A stretch of DNA of 34,679 nt from Gp6-AA40 sp035764385 (GCA_035764385.1 DASTZI010000147.1:1-34679), one strand, 5' to 3'. Shown: positions 23,670 through 33,706, counted from the stretch's first letter. The notes: a model not told the origin generated them from the sequence alone. Numbers and translations are program-made.

Positions 23670-23718
23670 ACTCCTGCTCCTAGCCCCCAGCCCCCAGCCC
23701 CCAGCCCCCAGCCCCTAA
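23670..23718 (-). repeat. Right heptamer array (7 units, CTGGGGG)
   Basis: On the minus strand, in strict register from 23718: TTAGGGG, CTGGGGG four times, CTAGGAG, CAGGAGT. The first unit contains the TAG stop (23717-23715) of era. The last unit contains the AGGAG Shine-Dalgarno of the S23-type gene. The run of five-G tracts with 2-nt loops is a strong G-quadruplex pattern on the minus strand. It is the inverted counterpart of the array at 23193-23241. Confidence 0.92.
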
Positions 23719-24608
23719 CGATCTCGCCTCAGCCCCATCTCGTCGAGCAGGCGTTCGTCGTCCCGCCATTCTGATTTGACCTTGACGTGGAGATCGAGAA
23801 AGACGCGCGCATTCAGGTAGCGCTCGAGCTCTCGCCGCGCCGCCGTGCCGATTTCCTTGATCATCGACCCCGCCCGGCCGACGACGATTGGCTTCTGTGA
23901 CTCGCGGTCCACAAGAATCGTGCAGTAGATGTTCGTGATCCCGTCAGCCGCAGCTTCGATACGGTCGACGATCACCGCCGTTGAGAACGGCAGTTCATCA
24001 TGCATGAGGCGCAGGACCTGCTCGCGGACAATCTCGCCAATGAAGAATCGCTCTGGCTGGTCGGTCACGTAATCAGCCGGATAAAGCGCCTCCCCTTCCG
24101 GCAAATACTGGAGAAACAGCTTCTCGAGCGCATCGACGTTCGTTCCATCCGTCGCCGAGACGGGAACGATCTCGACAAACGGGTGTTCTCGCTGGTACCT
24201 GTCGATCATCGGGAGCAGCTTCGGTTTCGCGATCAAATCGACTTTGTTCAGCGCAAGAATCGCCGGCGTCTTCACGTCCTTCAGCAGATTGAGCAGGTAG
24301 CGATCGCCCGGTCCAGCCTTCACGGACACATCGACAACCAGGCACAGGACGTCCACTTCGCGCATCGATTCGAGCGCGATGTCCACCATCCGGACGTTCA
24401 TCCGATGCGTCGGCTTGTGGACGCCCGGTGTATCGACAAACACGATTTGGCCGTCGCTGTAGTTCTTGACGCCGAGGATGCGCGTCCTGGTGGTCTGCGG
24501 CTTGTCGGACACGATGGCGAGCTTGTGGCCGACGATGCGATTGAGAAGTGTGGACTTGCCGGCATTTGGCCGGCCGAGAAGCGAGACGAACCCGGATTTA
24601 CCGCTCAT
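23715..24608 (-). CDS. era: GTPase Era
   Basis: Era is an essential GTPase that binds the 3' end of 16S rRNA and promotes 30S maturation. From ATG 24608 the protein has 297 residues: G1 GRPNAGKS (12-19), the G2 region DKPQTTRTRILG, G3 DTPG (59-62), G4 NKVD (121-124), G5 SAT, then the C-terminal KH domain with VVGRAGSMIKEIGTAARRELERYL. Length is typical. The open frame continues to 24791, but that part overlaps the upstream gene in another frame. The ATG overlaps the end of the CorC-like gene by 11 nt. The gene ends on a TAG supplied by the outermost unit of the right heptamer array, right after LLDEMGLRRDR. It is last in the eleven-gene sucC-to-era run. Confidence 0.96.
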   Translation of the reverse strand: MSGKSGFVSLLGRPNAGKSTLLNRIVGHKLAIVSDKPQTTRTRILGVKNYSDGQIVFVDTPGVHKPTHRMNVRMVDIALESMREVDVLCLVVDVSVKAGPGDRYLLNLLKDVKTPAILALNKVDLIAKPKLLPMIDRYQREHPFVEIVPVSATDGTNVDALEKLFLQYLPEGEALYPADYVTDQPERFFIGEIVREQVLRLMHDELPFSTAVIVDRIEAAADGITNIYCTILVDRESQKPIVVGRAGSMIKEIGTAARRELERYLNARVFLDLHVKVKSEWRDDERLLDEMGLRRDR

Positions 24609-25839
24609 CCTCGACGGCTGCAGGCTCGCGCCGGCGGAGGCGGACCTTGGTGATACGCCGACGTTCGACCTCGAGCACCTCGACGTCGAGACCATCGACA
24701 TCGAAGCGCTCGCCGACGTACGGCATGCGTCCCAGATGCGAGAGCAGATATCCGCCGACCGTTTCGAAACCCTCGCGCTCGATTTCCACACCGAGGCGGT
24801 CCATCACCTCGTCGACGCTCACCTTTCCACTGAACACGAACGTGCCGTCCGTCTCCTCGACAACCGTCTCGCTTTCGACGTCGTACTCATCGCGAATCTC
24901 GCCGACGATTTCTTCGAGGAGATCCTCGACGGTCACGAGTCCGGCGGTGCCGCCGTACTCGTCCACGACGATCGCCATCTGCGCCTGACGCCGCTGCATC
25001 TCTTTCAGCAGCTCCGATACCCGTTTGCTTTCGGGAACGAAATAGGCGGCGCGCATCAGCGTCGTGATGGGAGGCTCGGCGGTCGGCGGCAGCGCCACGA
25101 GATCCTTCACGAAGACAATCCCGATGATGTTATCGAGGTTGTCACGATAGACCGGCATGCGCGAGTACTGCTGTTCACGAAACAGCGTCCGCAGGTCCTG
25201 CAACGTGACGTCGGCGCGGACCGCCACGATGTCCGGGCGGGGCGTCATCACCTCGCGCACGACGGTCTCGGTGAAATCCACGATGGACTGCAGCAGTTCG
25301 CGTCCTTCCTCCTGTGAAATGACGCCTTCCTCCTGCTGCTCGGCGGCCGCGGGAGCGGCCGTCGCCGCTTCCGGTGCCGCCGGCTCCTCGCCGCCTTCAC
25401 GATCGCGCCGCACGTCGATGATGTCGATGAGGGCAATGGTGACGGGCCGCATCACTTTCGCGAGCGGCGCAAAGACAGGCAGGAGAACGTCGAGGACCGA
25501 TTCCGGGTCGTGCCGCGAGATCACCGCGGGGAGCAGGTGTTCGCACACGACGACAAATGCGGCAAGCGACACGACGAATACCGCAACCGAGGGCGCGTCG
25601 TGAATGTCGCTGAGGCGCACGATGAGCACGCCGGCCGCCACGATGCAGCCGCTCAGCAGCAGCCGAACCGGAATGAACAGCTGCAGCGGATCATCGAGGT
25701 ACGGGCCGAGGCGATCGCTGCGGCCGCCGCGTTCGGCCATCAAGCGTAACGAGAGCCGCATGAGCGCACTGAAGGCGGCCTGCACGGTGCCGAAGAACAC
25801 AGTGGCGCACCCGAGCAGAAATAGGGCTAGTGGGGTCAT
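24598..25839 (-). CDS. HlyC/CorC-family (CNNM-like) membrane protein with CBS pair
   Basis: A 413-residue membrane protein of the CorC/CNNM family, members of which are implicated in Mg2+ or Co2+ efflux. Order: a DUF21-type transmembrane domain (three to four hydrophobic segments in about 1-140), an Ala/Glu-rich linker (about 150-175), the acidic helix ISQEEGRELLQSIVDFTETVVREVMTPR, two CBS domains (about 195-320, with VDEYGGTAGLVTVEDLLEEIVGEI), and the C-terminal transporter-associated domain (about 335-400). It sits between ybeY (13-nt gap) and era (11-nt overlap). A ybeY-corC neighbourhood is classic for bacteria and supports the call. No Shine-Dalgarno was seen before ATG 25839. Confidence 0.9.
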   Translation of the reverse strand: MTPLALFLLGCATVFFGTVQAAFSALMRLSLRLMAERGGRSDRLGPYLDDPLQLFIPVRLLLSGCIVAAGVLIVRLSDIHDAPSVAVFVVSLAAFVVVCEHLLPAVISRHDPESVLDVLLPVFAPLAKVMRPVTIALIDIIDVRRDREGGEEPAAPEAATAAPAAAEQQEEGVISQEEGRELLQSIVDFTETVVREVMTPRPDIVAVRADVTLQDLRTLFREQQYSRMPVYRDNLDNIIGIVFVKDLVALPPTAEPPITTLMRAAYFVPESKRVSELLKEMQRRQAQMAIVVDEYGGTAGLVTVEDLLEEIVGEIRDEYDVESETVVEETDGTFVFSGKVSVDEVMDRLGVEIEREGFETVGGYLLSHLGRMPYVGERFDVDGLDVEVLEVERRRITKVRLRRREPAAVEDER

Positions 25840-25852
25840 GAGGCGGCTAGGA

Positions 25853-26266
25853 TCATGACCTCTCGATCAATCCTTCACGAAGGCCGCCCATCCGGCGCAG
25901 GCGACGCTCGAGTCGGGCCATCTGGCCGTCATCGCGCTCGTGATCATAGCCGAGCAGGTGGAGCAGGCCGTGTAACGCCAGCACCCGCAGTTCGGTCGCG
26001 AGCGAATGCCCGGCGGCGCGCGCCTGGCGCGCCGCCATACCCGACGAAATCACCACATCGCCGAGGTATCGCGGCTCCTCGGCAGGGAAGGACAGCACGT
26101 CGGTTGCGTGGTCTTTCTTCCTGAATTTGCGATTCAGCGCGCGGACGCGCGCATCGGACACGATCGCGACCGTCACCGTGCCGTGCGCACGGACGGGAGC
26201 CACGGACGAGAGCCAGGCCGCCAGCCCAGGGGCGCGGCCAACAACCTCGACAGAAAGCTTACGCAT
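25853..26266 (-). CDS. ybeY: Endoribonuclease YbeY
   Basis: YbeY is a zinc-dependent single-strand endoribonuclease required for 16S rRNA 3'-end maturation and ribosome quality control. The 137-residue protein shows DHATDVLSFPAEE and the H-x3-H-x5-H zinc motif HGLLHLLGYDH (His99, His103, His109). The conserved Arg-containing segment NRKFRKKD precedes it. It is slightly shorter than E. coli YbeY at the N-terminus. The ATG at 26266 overlaps the phoH stop by 8 nt. Placement between phoH and corC is the widely conserved order. Confidence 0.95.
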   Translation of the reverse strand: MRKLSVEVVGRAPGLAAWLSSVAPVRAHGTVTVAIVSDARVRALNRKFRKKDHATDVLSFPAEEPRYLGDVVISSGMAARQARAAGHSLATELRVLALHGLLHLLGYDHERDDGQMARLERRLRRMGGLREGLIERS

Positions 26267-27206
26267 TCTTCGTGAACGCGTCGTACGCCTTCACGATCTG
26301 CTGCACCAGTTTGTGTCGGACGACGTCCTTCTCGTCGAAGTACACGAACCCAATGCCCTCGATGTCACGAACCACCTTCAGCGCCTCTATCAGACCCGAC
26401 ACCCTGGCATTGGGGAGATCGATCTGTGTGATGTCGCCGGTGACGACCGCCTTCGATCCGAAGCCAAGCCGCGTCAGAAACATCTTCATCTGCTCCGACG
26501 TCGTGTTCTGCGCTTCGTCGAGGATGACGAACGCGTCGTTCAGCGTGCGGCCGCGCATGAAGGCAATCGGCGCGACCTCGATCGTGCCGCGTTCGATGAG
26601 CCGCGATGCCTTCTCGGTGTCCATCATGTCGTAGAGCGCGTCGTAGAGCGGCCGCAGGTACGGGTTCACCTTTTCGGCGATGTCGCCCGGGAGAAATCCG
26701 AGCTTCTCGCCCGCTTCAACGGCGGGGCGAGCGAGGATGATGCGGCTGACCTTTTTTTCCAGCAGGTACGTCACCGCCTGCGCCATCGCAAGATACGTCT
26801 TGCCGGTGCCGGCCGGACCGACGCCGAACACGATGTCGAACTGGTCGATTGAGTCCAGGTACCTGCGCTGGTTGACACTCTTCGGGTTGACGCGACGGCG
26901 AGTGACTTGCTTCTGACCGCCCCGCAGGAAATAGTCGCGAAGATCGAGATCCGCGTTTTCGACCAGCAGCTGTGCAGCGGTCTTCACGTCGCCGTTCGAC
27001 AGCGGATAACCCTCGTCGATCAGTTCCTTCAACTGCCTGAAGATCTGCTGCGCGCGGAGCTCGTCTTTGGGGTCGCCTTCGATGGTGATCTCGCCACCCT
27101 GGGTGCGAATCTGGACGTTGAGCAGCGATTCGATGTGTTTGAGATTGGCGTCGCGCGCGCCGTAGACGTTCTCGATGCCTTCTTCGGAAAGAGCGATTTT
27201 CTTCAT
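26259..27206 (-). CDS. PhoH-like ATPase (YbeZ type)
   Basis: A 315-residue P-loop ATPase of the PhoH/YbeZ family, which partners with YbeY in RNA metabolism. An N-terminal KH-like region (about 1-70) precedes the ATPase core: Walker A GPAGTGKT (130-137), ARPAVEAGEKLGFLPGDI, Walker B FVILDEAQNTT, and TGDITQIDLP. Length matches the family. The ATG at 27206 overlaps the aspS stop (ATGA) and the stop overlaps ybeY, so the order aspS-phoH-ybeY-corC-era is tightly coupled. Confidence 0.94.
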   Translation of the reverse strand: MKKIALSEEGIENVYGARDANLKHIESLLNVQIRTQGGEITIEGDPKDELRAQQIFRQLKELIDEGYPLSNGDVKTAAQLLVENADLDLRDYFLRGGQKQVTRRRVNPKSVNQRRYLDSIDQFDIVFGVGPAGTGKTYLAMAQAVTYLLEKKVSRIILARPAVEAGEKLGFLPGDIAEKVNPYLRPLYDALYDMMDTEKASRLIERGTIEVAPIAFMRGRTLNDAFVILDEAQNTTSEQMKMFLTRLGFGSKAVVTGDITQIDLPNARVSGLIEALKVVRDIEGIGFVYFDEKDVVRHKLVQQIVKAYDAFTKNA

Positions 27207-28978
27207 TTAATCTGAATGTGGAGCTCCCGCAGCTGTTTGGGATCGACCGGCGACGGCGCGCTCGACATCATATCGACCGCGGCCGCAGTCTTCGGAAACG
27301 CGATCACTTCGCGGATCGAGCTCTCGTTCGCAAGGATGGCGGTGATCCGGTCGAGGCCGAGCGCGATGCCGCCGTGCGGGGGCGTCCCGTATTCGAGCGC
27401 CTCGAGGAAGAATCCGAACCGGAGCCTCGCCTCTTCGTCGCTGATGTTCAGGAGCGAGAAGATACGTCGCTGCATGGCGGAATCGTGGATACGGATGCTG
27501 CCGCCGCCGATTTCACTGCCGTTGAGGACGAGGTCGTAGGCCTTCGCGCGGATGTCGGCGGGATCGCGCTCGAGCTTGTCCATATCTTCGTCGAGCGGTG
27601 ACGTGAACGGATGGTGCATCGAGTTGTAGCGTTTCTCCTCCGGGTCCCACTCCAGCAAAGGAAAGTCCACGACCCACGTGAACGCAAACTGGTCCGGCCG
27701 CAACAGCCCGTCCTTTTTCGCAAGAATGAGCCGCAGCTGCCCCAGAAGTTTCGACGTCGGGTCCTGTTCACCGGCGGCGATGAAGATCAGACTGCCATTG
27801 CCGGTCGAGGTCGCATCGAGCAGCCGCCTGACCTCGTCTTCGCCCATCGCCTTCATCACCGAGCTCGTGATGGCCCCATCGTCGGCGCGGCGCGCCCACA
27901 CGAGCCCGGTGGCACCGAGCTGCTGCTTGGCCATGTCGACGATGCCGTCAACTTCGCTGCGGGAATAGTGGCTCGCCTTCGGAATCACGAACCCGCGTAC
28001 GGTGCCGCCCTTCGCGACGATCTCCTTGAACACGCGGAAATTCGATTCGCGAAACGACTCGCGCAGATCCTGGATCTCGAGCCCCGGGCGCAGGTCGGGC
28101 TTGTCAGACCCGTACTTCGCCATCGCATCCGCGTACGACATGCGGGAAAACGGAATGGTGATGTCGCGGCCGATCACCTTGAAGATGTCCCGCATCAACG
28201 GCTCGATAATCCCGAACACCGTTTCGGGCCGCGCAAACGATATCTCGACGTCGACCTGCGTGAACTCCGGCTGCCGGTCGGCGCGAAGGTCTTCGTCGCG
28301 GAAGCACTTGCAGATCTGCACGTAGCGGTCGACGCCCGCAATCATCAGAATCTGCTTGAACAGCTGCGGCGACTGCGGCAGCGCAAAAAACTCGCCCGGG
28401 TGCACACGGCTCGGCACCAGATAATCGCGCGCGCCTTCCGGTGTCGACTTGGTCAGAATCGGGGTCTCGATCTCCAGAAACCCGTTCGCATCGAAATAAC
28501 GACGGACAGCGGCGGCGACCTTGTGCCGGAGAATCATGTTGTTCGCCAAACGCGGTCTGCGCAGGTCGAGGTAGCGGTACTTCAACCGCACGTCTTCGGA
28601 GACCGGCGTCTCGTCGGCAATAGGAAACGGCGGCGTCTTGGCCTCGTTGAGAAGCGTGAGCTGCTTGACAAACACTTCTACTTCGCCCGTGCCGAGCTTC
28701 GGATTGGTCGTCTCCGGCGATCGTCGGCGGACCGTTCCCCGTACGCCGACCACGTATTCGGATCGCAGCCGTTTGGCCTTGGCCATCTGCGCCGCATCGT
28801 CGTTGTCGAAGACGACCTGCGTCACCCCTTCGCGATCGCGGATGTCGACAAACAGCAGCCCGCCGAGGTCCCGTACCCGGTGCACCCAGCCAAGCAGCAC
28901 CACGTGGGCGCCGACATCCGACGGGCGGAGCGCGCCGCATGTGTGAGTGCGAGTCAGATCACCGAGTTGTTCAGCCAC
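27203..28978 (-). CDS. aspS: Aspartyl-tRNA synthetase
   Basis: Class IIb AspRS of the bacterial type, 591 residues. It has the N-terminal OB anticodon-binding domain (LLGWVHRVRDLGGLLFVDIRDREG), class II motif 2 FRDEDLRADRQPEFTQ, the bacterial GAD insertion (about 285-420), and motif 3 GGIALGLDRI near the C-terminus. In the anticodon-domain loop it reads RDLGG; Leu at this place is typical of discriminating enzymes such as that of E. coli, whereas non-discriminating ones often have His. I take this as a weak hint only. GTG 28978 lies 8 nt inside the end of hisS. The stop overlaps phoH. Confidence 0.97.
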   Translation of the reverse strand: MAEQLGDLTRTHTCGALRPSDVGAHVVLLGWVHRVRDLGGLLFVDIRDREGVTQVVFDNDDAAQMAKAKRLRSEYVVGVRGTVRRRSPETTNPKLGTGEVEVFVKQLTLLNEAKTPPFPIADETPVSEDVRLKYRYLDLRRPRLANNMILRHKVAAAVRRYFDANGFLEIETPILTKSTPEGARDYLVPSRVHPGEFFALPQSPQLFKQILMIAGVDRYVQICKCFRDEDLRADRQPEFTQVDVEISFARPETVFGIIEPLMRDIFKVIGRDITIPFSRMSYADAMAKYGSDKPDLRPGLEIQDLRESFRESNFRVFKEIVAKGGTVRGFVIPKASHYSRSEVDGIVDMAKQQLGATGLVWARRADDGAITSSVMKAMGEDEVRRLLDATSTGNGSLIFIAAGEQDPTSKLLGQLRLILAKKDGLLRPDQFAFTWVVDFPLLEWDPEEKRYNSMHHPFTSPLDEDMDKLERDPADIRAKAYDLVLNGSEIGGGSIRIHDSAMQRRIFSLLNISDEEARLRFGFFLEALEYGTPPHGGIALGLDRITAILANESSIREVIAFPKTAAAVDMMSSAPSPVDPKQLRELHIQIK

Positions 28979-30311
28979 GTCGCTTCAATCCCTCGAGTAT
29001 CGCGGCGCCTACCGCCGACTGGTCGTACGTTGCCTGGGTTTGCGCCGAGAGGTTCTTGACCGTCACCGTTCCGGCGTTGATTTCATCCTCGCCGAGAAGG
29101 GCGACGAATGGAATCCCGCGTGAATCAGCGTACTTGATCTGCTTGCCGATCTTCTCGGCGTCGGGAAAAACGAGCACCCGCAGGCCAGCCTCGCGCAACA
29201 CCGCGGCAAGGCCCATGGCCGCACCGACGCCGGAGGGATCAAACGCAGCAATCATGACATCCGCCGGGGTCGTTGCCAGGGTGGACGGGAACATGTTCCG
29301 TTCGGTCATCACGACCAGAATGCGCTCGAGGCCTAGCGAAAACCCGCAGGCCGGAATGTTCTGGCCGAGAAACATCCCTACGAGATTGTCGTACCGTCCT
29401 CCCCCGCCGAGGCTCCCGGCAAGGTCCGCGACGTTGATCTCCATGATCGCGCCCGTGTAGTACGACAGTCCGCGAGCAAGGCTCGGATCGAACCTCAACT
29501 TGCCAGCCGCATTCGTCTGCGCGGTGAGCCCGGTGATGGCCTGCAGGTTCGCCACCGCGCGCTGTCCGGTTTCATCCCCGGCCACGAACGCGGCGACGCG
29601 CGTCAACCCATCGGCTTCGTTGGTGTCGCGGAGAAACACCTGCAGGAGCGCGTTGCGCGCCTGTTCCTCGATCCCGCGATTGGCCAGTTCCGCGTCAACG
29701 CCCTGCGGACCGATCTTGTCCAATTTATCGAGCGCGATGAGCGCATCACTCTGCTGATGTGTGCCCACGCCTGCGCGGCCCAGGATGGCTGTCAACAGCT
29801 CTCGATGGTTGATTCGGATGACGAAATCGTTGAAACCGAGCGCGATCAGCGCATCCGAGACCGCTGCGCACAACTCCGCCTCCACCGCCGGAGATGTGGA
29901 CCCCAGCGAATCAACGTCACACTGATAGAACTCACGGAACCGGCCGCGCGCCGGGCGATCTGCGCGCCAGACCGGTTGGATCTGATAGCGCTTGAACACT
30001 CGCGGCAGCTTGCTCTGGTACTGAGCCACGACCCGCGCCAGCGGAACGGTCAGGTCGTACCGCAGCGCGAGGTCGGCCTGGCCTGTCGCCTCGTGCTCGC
30101 CCCGTTTCAGGATCTTGAAGATGAGCTGATTGCCTTCTTCGCCGTACTTGCCGAGCAGCGTTTCGATGTTTTCGACGGCCGGCGTCTCGAGAGGCTCGAA
30201 CCCGTACCGTTCGTAGACGCGCTTGATGATGCCGATGACATACTCCCGCCGCCGTACGTCGTCGGGGAGAAAATCGCGCATGCCGCGCGCTGGTTCAGTA
30301 CGTTGCGTCAC
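28971..30311 (-). CDS. hisS: Histidyl-tRNA synthetase
   Basis: Class II HisRS of 446 residues. Motif 1 region GMRDFLPDD at the start, motif 2 RADRPARGRFREFYQCDVD, the histidine-specific segment GLSYYTGAIMEI, motif 3 GGGGRYDNLVGMF...CGFSLGLERI, and a C-terminal anticodon-binding domain (about 350-446). The motif 2 loop ending REFYQCDVD is of the type seen in eukaryotic and some bacterial HisRS rather than the RYRQFHQ of E. coli. The start is GTG 30311, overlapping the dcd stop in GTGA. Its 3' end contains the aspS start. Confidence 0.96.
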   Translation of the reverse strand: MTQRTEPARGMRDFLPDDVRRREYVIGIIKRVYERYGFEPLETPAVENIETLLGKYGEEGNQLIFKILKRGEHEATGQADLALRYDLTVPLARVVAQYQSKLPRVFKRYQIQPVWRADRPARGRFREFYQCDVDSLGSTSPAVEAELCAAVSDALIALGFNDFVIRINHRELLTAILGRAGVGTHQQSDALIALDKLDKIGPQGVDAELANRGIEEQARNALLQVFLRDTNEADGLTRVAAFVAGDETGQRAVANLQAITGLTAQTNAAGKLRFDPSLARGLSYYTGAIMEINVADLAGSLGGGGRYDNLVGMFLGQNIPACGFSLGLERILVVMTERNMFPSTLATTPADVMIAAFDPSGVGAAMGLAAVLREAGLRVLVFPDAEKIGKQIKYADSRGIPFVALLGEDEINAGTVTVKNLSAQTQATYDQSAVGAAILEGLKRRG

Positions 30312-30865
30312 AGCCTCGGCAGCGTCAGCCCCTGCTGCTTCTGATATTTCCCCTTCTTATCCGCGTACGAGACCTCGCAGGCCTCATCAGACTGGAAGAA
30401 CAGCACCTGCGCAATGCCTTCGTTCGCGTAGACGCGCGCCGGCAGCGGCGTCGTATTCGAGATTTCAAGCGTGACGAACCCTTCCCACTCCGGCTCGAAC
30501 GGCGTCACGTTGACGATCAATCCGCACCGCGCGTAGGTGGACTTTCCGACACAGATGGTCAACACGTCGCGGGGGATGCGGAAGTACTCGACAGTCTTCG
30601 CGAGCGCGAACGAATTCGGCGGAATGATGCAGATATTCGTCTTGAAGTCGACGAACGAGTTCGCGTCGAAGTGCTTCGGATCAACGACAGTGCTGTTGAT
30701 GTTGGTGAAGACCTTGAACTCATCGGCGACACGGATGTCGTAGCCGTACGACGACAGCCCGTACGATACGACCCCTTGACGCACCTGCCGATCCTCGAAC
30801 GGCTCGATCATCCCGTGCTCGAGCGCCATCTTGCGGATCCACTTGTCGGCTTTGATCGAAGGCAT
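30308..30865 (-). CDS. dcd: dCTP deaminase
   Basis: Dcd converts dCTP to dUTP in the dTTP supply route; a bifunctional deaminase/dUTPase form exists in some lineages and cannot be excluded. The 185-residue protein has SSYGYDIRVADEF, CVGKSTYARCGLIVNVTPFEPEWEGFVTLEISNTTPLP with catalytic Glu134, and the C-terminal nucleotide-closing tail KGKYQKQQGLTLPRL. Length is typical. ATG 30865. The stop overlaps hisS (GTGA). A 14-bp tandem duplication lies just upstream in the short gap to the DUF2905 gene. Confidence 0.96.
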   Translation of the reverse strand: MPSIKADKWIRKMALEHGMIEPFEDRQVRQGVVSYGLSSYGYDIRVADEFKVFTNINSTVVDPKHFDANSFVDFKTNICIIPPNSFALAKTVEYFRIPRDVLTICVGKSTYARCGLIVNVTPFEPEWEGFVTLEISNTTPLPARVYANEGIAQVLFFQSDEACEVSYADKKGKYQKQQGLTLPRL

Positions 30866-30874
30866 GGATGTGCG

Positions 30875-30902
30875 CTACCGGCGGCCGGCTACCGGCGGCC
30901 GA
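30875..30902. repeat. 14-bp tandem duplication at the DUF2905 stop
   Basis: CTACCGGCGGCCGG at 30875-30888 is repeated at 30889-30902 with one mismatch at the last base. The second copy holds the TAG stop and last codons of the DUF2905 gene; the first lies in the gap before dcd. It looks like a replication-slippage duplication. Confidence 0.8.
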
Positions 30903-31086
30903 AGAGCATCAGTAGCAACGTGAGAATGATACTGGCGAGGATCGACGACGCGAGCGGAAAGTAAAACGAGAAGTTCCCGCGGCGATACGAAAAATCGCCG
31001 GGCAGCCGTCCGAGCGGCACCCCCAGCGTGATCAGCAGGCCGGCGCCGGCTATCAACAAGCCGATCAAAATCAGCAGACGCCCCAT
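30889..31086 (-). CDS. DUF2905 small membrane protein
   Basis: A 65-residue protein with two predicted transmembrane helices (about 3-25 and 44-62) joined by the short polar loop GRLPGDFSYRRGNFSFYFPLAS, the hallmark of DUF2905. Function is unknown. The start ATG 31086 lies 6 nt after the ndk stop and its stop is 23 nt before the dcd start, so it is embedded in the operon. Small size and conserved loop make it a real gene despite its length. Confidence 0.88.
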   Translation of the reverse strand: MGRLLILIGLLIAGAGLLITLGVPLGRLPGDFSYRRGNFSFYFPLASSILASIILTLLLMLFGRR

Positions 31087-31092
31087 CCAAAC

Positions 31093-31506
31093 TCAGACTA
31101 ACTCCATTCCGCGAAAGAAGTATCCAAGCTCGAACGCGGCCGTCTCAGGCGCATCGGAACCGTGCGTCGCGTTGCGGCCGATGGACTGGCCAAAATCCCG
31201 CCGCAATGTTCCCGGCGCCGCCTTGGCCGGATCGGTCGGTCCCATCGTGTCGCGCCACTTCTGGATGGCGTTTGGGGCCTCGAGCGCCAGCAGCACACAC
31301 GGACCGGACGACATGAAATCGGTGAGCTCGCCGAAGAACGGGCGTTCGCGATGCACCGCGTAAAAGCCTTCCGCTTCGCGTTTGGTCAGGTGCTGCAGAC
31401 GCATCGCTCTAACAGTGAAGCCTGCCGCTTCGACGCGCGCGAGAATCTGGCCCGCGAGCGTCCGCTCCACGGCGTCCGGCTTGATGATGGCGAAGGTACG
31501 TTCCAT
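31093..31506 (-). CDS. ndk: Nucleoside diphosphate kinase
   Basis: Ndk equalises NTP/NDP pools by a phosphohistidine intermediate. The 137-residue protein shows the N-terminal RTFAIIKPDAVER (Lys9), the Kpn-loop region after FMSSGPCVLLALE, and the active-site NATHGSDAPE with His115. Length is canonical. It starts 3 nt after the sucD stop. The sucC-sucD-ndk order makes sense because succinyl-CoA synthetase can make GTP or ATP that Ndk interconverts; known physical association of Ndk with SucCD in some bacteria fits this order. Confidence 0.97.
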   Translation of the reverse strand: MERTFAIIKPDAVERTLAGQILARVEAAGFTVRAMRLQHLTKREAEGFYAVHRERPFFGELTDFMSSGPCVLLALEAPNAIQKWRDTMGPTDPAKAAPGTLRRDFGQSIGRNATHGSDAPETAAFELGYFFRGMELV

Positions 31507-31509
31507 CGG

Positions 31510-33578
<2,069 letters not shown>

Positions 33579-33613
33579 ACGGTGCGGAACTCCTGCGTGT
33601 GGGAAACCCACCC

Positions 33614-33643
33614 ATGGTACTGGGAGCTACGCAAAAGCGTCAA
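33614..33643 (-). promoter_or_regulatory. Putative sigma-70-type promoter of the sucC operon
   Basis: On the minus strand TTGACG (33643-33638) and TACCAT (33619-33614) are separated by 18 nt, a good -35 and a fair -10 (T1, A2, A5, T6 kept). Transcription would start near 33607, leaving about a 29-nt leader with AGGAG before the TTG start. It lies in the 128-bp divergent region between sucC and the cytochrome gene. The same gap must hold the cytochrome promoter, which I could not place. Confidence 0.45.
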
Positions 33644-33706
33644 CGCTGTACGGGAATTTGCGGTAGGATTCACGCACTTTTCTGTCTCTGCCGTGGAGGG
33701 TGTGTG

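Larger units (their letters stand above)
23193..23718. mobile_element. Candidate cassette: S23-type gene bracketed by inverted heptamer arrays
   Basis: A 525-bp unit fills the whole space between two convergent genes. Each end is an array of seven 7-bp units; the G-rich strand points inward from both sides, so the arrays are inverted relative to each other. The left consensus is CTRGGGR and the right CTGGGGG. The only gene inside is a four-helix-bundle (23S-IVS-type) protein. No transposase is present. Symmetric ends, compactness and placement exactly at two stop codons suggest a non-autonomous inserted element, but mobility is an inference and no target-site duplication is visible. Confidence 0.5.

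Noticed and set aside
24609..24791. N-terminal extension of Era
   Set aside because: It overlaps the CorC-like gene in another frame and has no similarity to Era, which begins right before the G1 motif.
27611..29059. 482-codon plus-strand open frame opposite aspS
   Set aside because: The minus-strand aspS has all class II motifs; the antisense frame is rich in Arg/His/Val without recognisable domains and has no RBS.
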